DNA of 64,000 nucleotides from an uncultured Thermoanaerobaculia bacterium (GTDB taxonomy: Bacteria; Acidobacteriota; Thermoanaerobaculia; Multivoradales; Multivoraceae). The stretch's first letter is position 1, and every line of letters starts with the position of its first letter. Both the position numbers and the translations under genes were made by a program. The stretch is taken from the NCBI GenBank assembly GCA_951812325.1, contig OX638294.1, forward strand, positions 2,086,859 through 2,150,858, written 5' to 3'. Below are positions 60,779-64,000 of this stretch, one piece after another. Under the pieces are notes generated by a model. That model was not told where the DNA came from. It saw only the letters and a program-made list of their open reading frames with translations, and searched no databases.

Positions 60779-61185
60779 CACGACATCCGGTACAGCATCC
60801 AGTACACGACGACCCCGGTCACCGACACGTAGAGCCAGATCGGCAGCGTGAAGCGGGCGATCTTCCGGTGCCGGTCGTACCGTCCCCGCAGGCCCAGGAC
60901 GACAGTGATGATCGCCAGCGGCGGCACCGCGGCCGCGAGCACCGTGTGGGTCAGGAGGATGCCCAGATAGACAGTCCGCACCGTCCCCTCGCCCTCGAAG
61001 TGAACCGAACCGACCTGGTAGTGGTAGTAGAGATAGGAGACGAGGAACGCCGCCGAACACCCGAGCGCCGACAGCATGACCTGCTTGTGGCGCTCCCGGT
61101 TGCCGCGCCGGATCAGCACGTAACCGATGACGAGCAACGTCGCCGCGGTGGCGTTCAGGATCGCGTTCAGGGTGGGCAGGTGCAT
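60775..61185 (-). CDS. DUF420 membrane protein (CtaM/YozB-like)
   Basis: 136 residues with four membrane segments (LNAILNATAATLLVIGYVLI; ALGCSAAFLVSYLYYH; LGILLTHTVLAAAVPPLAII; ARFTLPIWLYVSVTGVVVYW). Conserved His residues lie in RERHKQVML, YYHYQVGSVHF and LLTHTVLAA. The family includes CtaM, needed for an active caa3-type oxidase in Bacillus and Staphylococcus. No oxidase genes are in view. It leads the VWA gene by a GTGA overlap. Confidence 0.88.
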   Translation of the reverse strand: MHLPTLNAILNATAATLLVIGYVLIRRGNRERHKQVMLSALGCSAAFLVSYLYYHYQVGSVHFEGEGTVRTVYLGILLTHTVLAAAVPPLAIITVVLGLRGRYDRHRKIARFTLPIWLYVSVTGVVVYWMLYRMSW

Positions 61186-61285
61186 GGAGGTCGTGGCAAC
61201 CGGAGAAATCGCCCGGCTCGCGGCGGAGGGACGAAGTCGGAGTCGGCATGAGCTTAGCCGGGTTCACTGCATGGGTTGTGCCAGC

Positions 61286-61325
61286 TTGACATGAAGACGA
61301 CACGCACTGTATCGTCCGTGTCGTC
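61286..61325 (+). promoter_or_regulatory. Promoter with overlapping perfect inverted repeat (putative operator)
   Basis: TTGACA at 61286-61291 is a consensus -35. A TATCGT at 61310-61315 (18-base spacer) is the likely -10. A perfect 9-bp inverted repeat, GACGACACG (61296-61304) and CGTGTCGTC (61317-61325), brackets the -10. The downstream gene starts with an XRE/HigA-like HTH. This is the classic layout of an autorepressed promoter. The ATG lies 46 bases beyond. Confidence 0.7.
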
Positions 61326-61371
61326 GGCGCGTCAGAGTACACACGCAGTCGTATCTTGCGGAGTTCGGCCA

Positions 61372-64000
61372 ATGCCACCAACGCCCCCAACTGAGCCGCC
61401 CGAACACCCTGGAGCCTATGTTCAGCGAGAGATTCTTGCCGAGCGGACGACAGTGACCGAGGCAGCCCGAAGGCTAGGTGTCGGTCGCCCGGCTCTCTCC
61501 AGATTCCTGAATGGCAGATCGAGCCTCTCGCCCAAGATGGCTCAGCGACTTCAACGGGCGTTCGGACTGGACGCCGCCCATCTACACGACATGCAGACCC
61601 GCTTCGACGATCACGACGCACTGATCCGGGGGAACGCTGCCAGACCGCGACTGCTGCCTATCTCCGTAGCGAGGATCGAAGCAGACGAGATAGACGGCTG
61701 GGCAGGAGAACACCAGGCGCGGCAAGAGTTGGCTGTCCTTCTCAGAAGACTCGTGCACTCCACGAACGACGACGTCAAGAGAGCGGACTTCCCCGCCCAT
61801 GGCCAAGCCGAACGACCGGGCTGGGACGGTCGAATCGAAGCAGCGGCCTCAACCCCATGGATTCCAGAGGGAGCGTCGCGGTGGGAGTTCACCTGCAACA
61901 GCAGACCCCGCAGCAGAGCAAACCACTACTTCACCGCTCGACAGGAGGCCGTGCCGCTCGAGGAGCGCCAGAAACAGACGTTCGTGTTCGTTACGCCACG
62001 CGTCTGGCGGAGAAAGACGGAATGGGAGGCAGAGAAACGGAGGCTCAACGAATGGCAGGAGGTTCGGGCGTACGACGCGTCCGATCTGGAGCAATGGTTG
62101 GAGACCTCGCCGGCAACTCAGGTCTGGTTCGCCGAGCGCCTTGGCAGACCGGTGAAGGGCCTCCAGTCTCTAGACCAGTTCTGGAACGAGTGGGCCGCCG
62201 TTGCCGATCCAGCGCTCTCGCCTGCGCTTTTTGCAGCGGCGGTCGACAAGCACTCAGGCGCGTTCTTCGACTGGCTCCGGAAGGACCCTGACCGACTCTT
62301 CACGGTTGCCGCCGATTCGCGCCAGGAAGCCATCGCCTTCCTGGCCTGCCTGCTAAGAGCAGAGAGCGTTCCACCAGATCGCATGCTGGACCGGGCGGTC
62401 GTCCTACATCGGCCTGGCGCGGTTAAACGTTTGAACGAGCTCACGAACCACCGTTTCGACAGGTCGGTCGAGAATCGCCAGTCCATCCCGCTCTTGGCGA
62501 TCGCCGGCACTCGCGAGGTGGAAGAGAATCTCGCAGCATGGCGCCGGGCCTGCCACTGCGTGGCTCCCCAGCACCGTAACTCGGTCGGCCTCATCGACCG
62601 ACAGCGCGACATTGAGCTCGACATACTGACGACTTGGGACTTCGGAAAAGCCCTGGCGTCAATGAACATCTCGGGGGCGAAGGTCGACCAACTCGCCCAG
62701 GACACGGCTCGTTCGCCGACCATCCTCCGCAGAAGACTCTCGACGACGCCGGCAAGCCAGCGAGCCGGCTGGACATGCCACGACGACAATCTTGAAGCAG
62801 CCGTGGCGCCAGCCTTGGTTGGCGCATGGAATGCCGGGGCCGAAGCTGACAAGGAAGCGCTCTCTCTCTTGGCCAACACCGACTACGAAGAGATCGAGAC
62901 GGCCGTCGCCCGACTGCGGAACCTGGAAGATCCTCCAGTCTGGTGTATTCGGCAGTACCGTGGCGTGTACTCGCGGATCGACGCGCTCTTCTCGGTAAGC
63001 CCGGCCGTGACGCGGCAGAAGCTGACCGACTTCTTTCTCCTTGCCGAGTGCATTCTCGCCGAACGTGACCCCGCACTTGACCTTCCATCTGAAAGCCGTT
63101 GTATGGCTGCGGTCTTCGACAAGGTTCGCAACCATTCCGACGCGCTACGCATGGGCATCAGAGAGACATTGATCCTGATGGCCGCGCACGGAAACCGGCT
63201 GTTCGACGAACGACTGGGCGGCAACACGGAACGGGAAGTCGAGGCGCTTGTGCGCGGCCTTCTGGAGCCGCTCACGCTGGAGACCTTGTTGTCGCACAAG
63301 GACGATCTTCCGGACTACGCGGAGGCGGCCCCTGATGCCGTTCTTGACCTCCTCGCCAGAGATCTCGAGACGACTGAACCCGCTGCCTTCGCGATTCTGA
63401 AGTGTCCAGAAGGAGAGCCGGTGTTTCAGAGCTGTCCACGTACTGGACTGCTGTGGGCACTTGAGTCTCTTGCCTGGTTGCCGAACCGGCTGCCACGAGT
63501 GGCGACTATTCTCGCCCAACTCTCCGAGCCCGAGATACACGACCGCTGGATCAACACACCATTCAACTCTCTTGTCTCCCTGTTCCGCACGTCAATGCCG
63601 CAGACGCTTGCGCGCCTTCCCGTTCGGCTTCACGCGCTTGATAGCATCGTACGTTCAAGCCCCGACGTGGGCTGGCGCCTCTGTGTGGAGCTATTGCCGA
63701 AACACCACGACACGTCCCACGTGAACCGCCTTCCCAAGTGGCGCGGCGACACGTCTCTGGCACATACTCTACCGCCCGCCAGGGAGATCCGTGAGGCCGA
63801 AGAAGCCGCCTGCCAGAGAGTCCTCGACTGGCCTGCTCACGACGAAGAGACGCTAGGAGATCTTGTGGACAGACTCCGGTCATTCCCAGAAGCCGACCGA
63901 AGTCGGATCTGGGGTCTGATCGACGACTGGAGCGCCAATGCACCGGATCACGCCAAAGTCAGCCTTCGAGACCGGATACGGAAGCGCTATCGCGCGGTAC
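61372..64000 (+). CDS. Large HTH protein with nuclease-like and helical regions, cut by the window edge
   Basis: Open for 876 codons to the edge without a stop. Residues 15-70 are a HigA-like HTH (TVTEAARRLGVGRPALSRFL; SPKMAQRLQRAFGLD). From about residue 85 the text RLLPISVARIEADEIDGWAG, then GWDGRIEA (near 150), RWEFTCNS (near 171), TFVFVTPRVWRRKTEWE (near 204) and YDASDLEQWLETSPATQVWF, resembles a restriction-endonuclease-like domain of uncharacterised defence-type proteins. I see no Walker A. The remainder is helical, possibly repeats. The palindromic operator upstream suggests autoregulation. Less GC-rich codon use than neighbours suggests transfer. Function is inferred, not shown. Confidence 0.75.
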   Translation, partial: MPPTPPTEPPEHPGAYVQREILAERTTVTEAARRLGVGRPALSRFLNGRSSLSPKMAQRLQRAFGLDAAHLHDMQTRFDDHDALIRGNAARPRLLPISVARIEADEIDGWAGEHQARQELAVLLRRLVHSTNDDVKRADFPAHGQAERPGWDGRIEAAASTPWIPEGASRWEFTCNSRPRSRANHYFTARQEAVPLEERQKQTFVFVTPRVWRRKTEWEAEKRRLNEWQEVRAYDASDLEQWLETSPATQVWFAERLGRPVKGLQSLDQFWNEWAAVADPALSPALFAAAVDKHSGAFFDWLRKDPDRLFTVAADSRQEAIAFLACLLRAESVPPDRMLDRAVVLHRPGAVKRLNELTNHRFDRSVENRQSIPLLAIAGTREVEENLAAWRRACHCVAPQHRNSVGLIDRQRDIELDILTTWDFGKALASMNISGAKVDQLAQDTARSPTILRRRLSTTPASQRAGWTCHDDNLEAAVAPALVGAWNAGAEADKEALSLLANTDYEEIETAVARLRNLEDPPVWCIRQYRGVYSRIDALFSVSPAVTRQKLTDFFLLAECILAERDPALDLPSESRCMAAVFDKVRNHSDALRMGIRETLILMAAHGNRLFDERLGGNTEREVEALVRGLLEPLTLETLLSHKDDLPDYAEAAPDAVLDLLARDLETTEPAAFAILKCPEGEPVFQSCPRTGLLWALESLAWLPNRLPRVATILAQLSEPEIHDRWINTPFNSLVSLFRTSMPQTLARLPVRLHALDSIVRSSPDVGWRLCVELLPKHHDTSHVNRLPKWRGDTSLAHTLPPAREIREAEEAACQRVLDWPAHDEETLGDLVDRLRSFPEADRSRIWGLIDDWSANAPDHAKVSLRDRIRKRYRAV

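Noticed and set aside
58223..60832. 869-codon frame opposite the VWA protein
   Set aside because: The minus-strand gene has signal peptide, MIDAS motif and coupled start. The plus frame is its shadow.

Overview
This window is a very GC-rich bacterial chromosome segment with no rRNA, tRNA or CRISPR array that I could recognise. Three things suggest an acidobacterium-like organism: a large secreted VWA protein with a GWxTD-like N-terminus, secreted subtilisin-type proteases ending in paired C-terminal domains, and a full set of ordinary housekeeping genes. This is inference from family knowledge. Many starts are GTG, TTG or possibly CTG. More than ten adjacent gene pairs overlap by exactly four bases (NTGA), so translational coupling is a main organising feature.

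Left part (1-9300). A minus-strand group encodes a cobalt-type nitrile hydratase (beta, alpha, His-rich activator), a small 24-residue-repeat protein and FolD. A plus-strand class III aminotransferase follows. Next comes a small defence-like patch: two remnants resembling a modification/restriction locus, then a coupled AAA ATPase and PD-(D/E)xK-type nuclease gene. A thiamine-diphosphate enzyme follows.

Centre-left (9800-25500). A GlmS-like protein twice the usual size is coupled to a nucleotide-sugar epimerase. Then come a nitrilase-family amidase, an SLC13 transporter with two RCK_C-type domains, a pair of secreted proteins including a metzincin, and an operon of rlmH, a DksA/TraR-like protein with a giant Ala/Lys/Arg-rich tail, holA and mutM. 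An alpha/beta-hydrolase-fold protein lacking its catalytic triad lies divergent to that operon.

Centre (25500-44500). This part holds a type 2 ileS, a phosphohexomutase, a YugP-like membrane protease, an alpha/beta hydrolase abutting an IS5-type transposase remnant, an A-type Fe-S carrier, tdk, a fused MoaD-MoaE, a HAD phosphatase, a separate propeptide-like secreted gene followed by a 1,695-residue subtilase, an argR and ygfZ.

Right part (44500-64000). A cysteine-synthesis module of the CysM / JAMM protease / sulfur-carrier type has its carrier fused to MoeB-rhodanese. It lies downstream of an arginine operon (argC-J-B-D-H-R). Further on are rhomboid, xseB and xseA, unknown secreted genes, the VWA protein and a DUF420 protein. 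At the edge is the start of a large HTH-plus-nuclease-like protein whose promoter carries a perfect inverted repeat.

Two kinds of non-coding structure stand out. One is a dispersed MITE-like element with inverted ends (CAGCCCGTGGCA...TGCCACGGGCTG) and a central hairpin, present as whole, deleted or fragmentary copies at about ten loci. In one place it supplies a gene's start codon. The other is a set of codon-multiple tandem duplications (72, 75 and 81 bp) at gene junctions, which lengthen the N-termini of ArgH and ArgR and make up the repeat protein next to folD.
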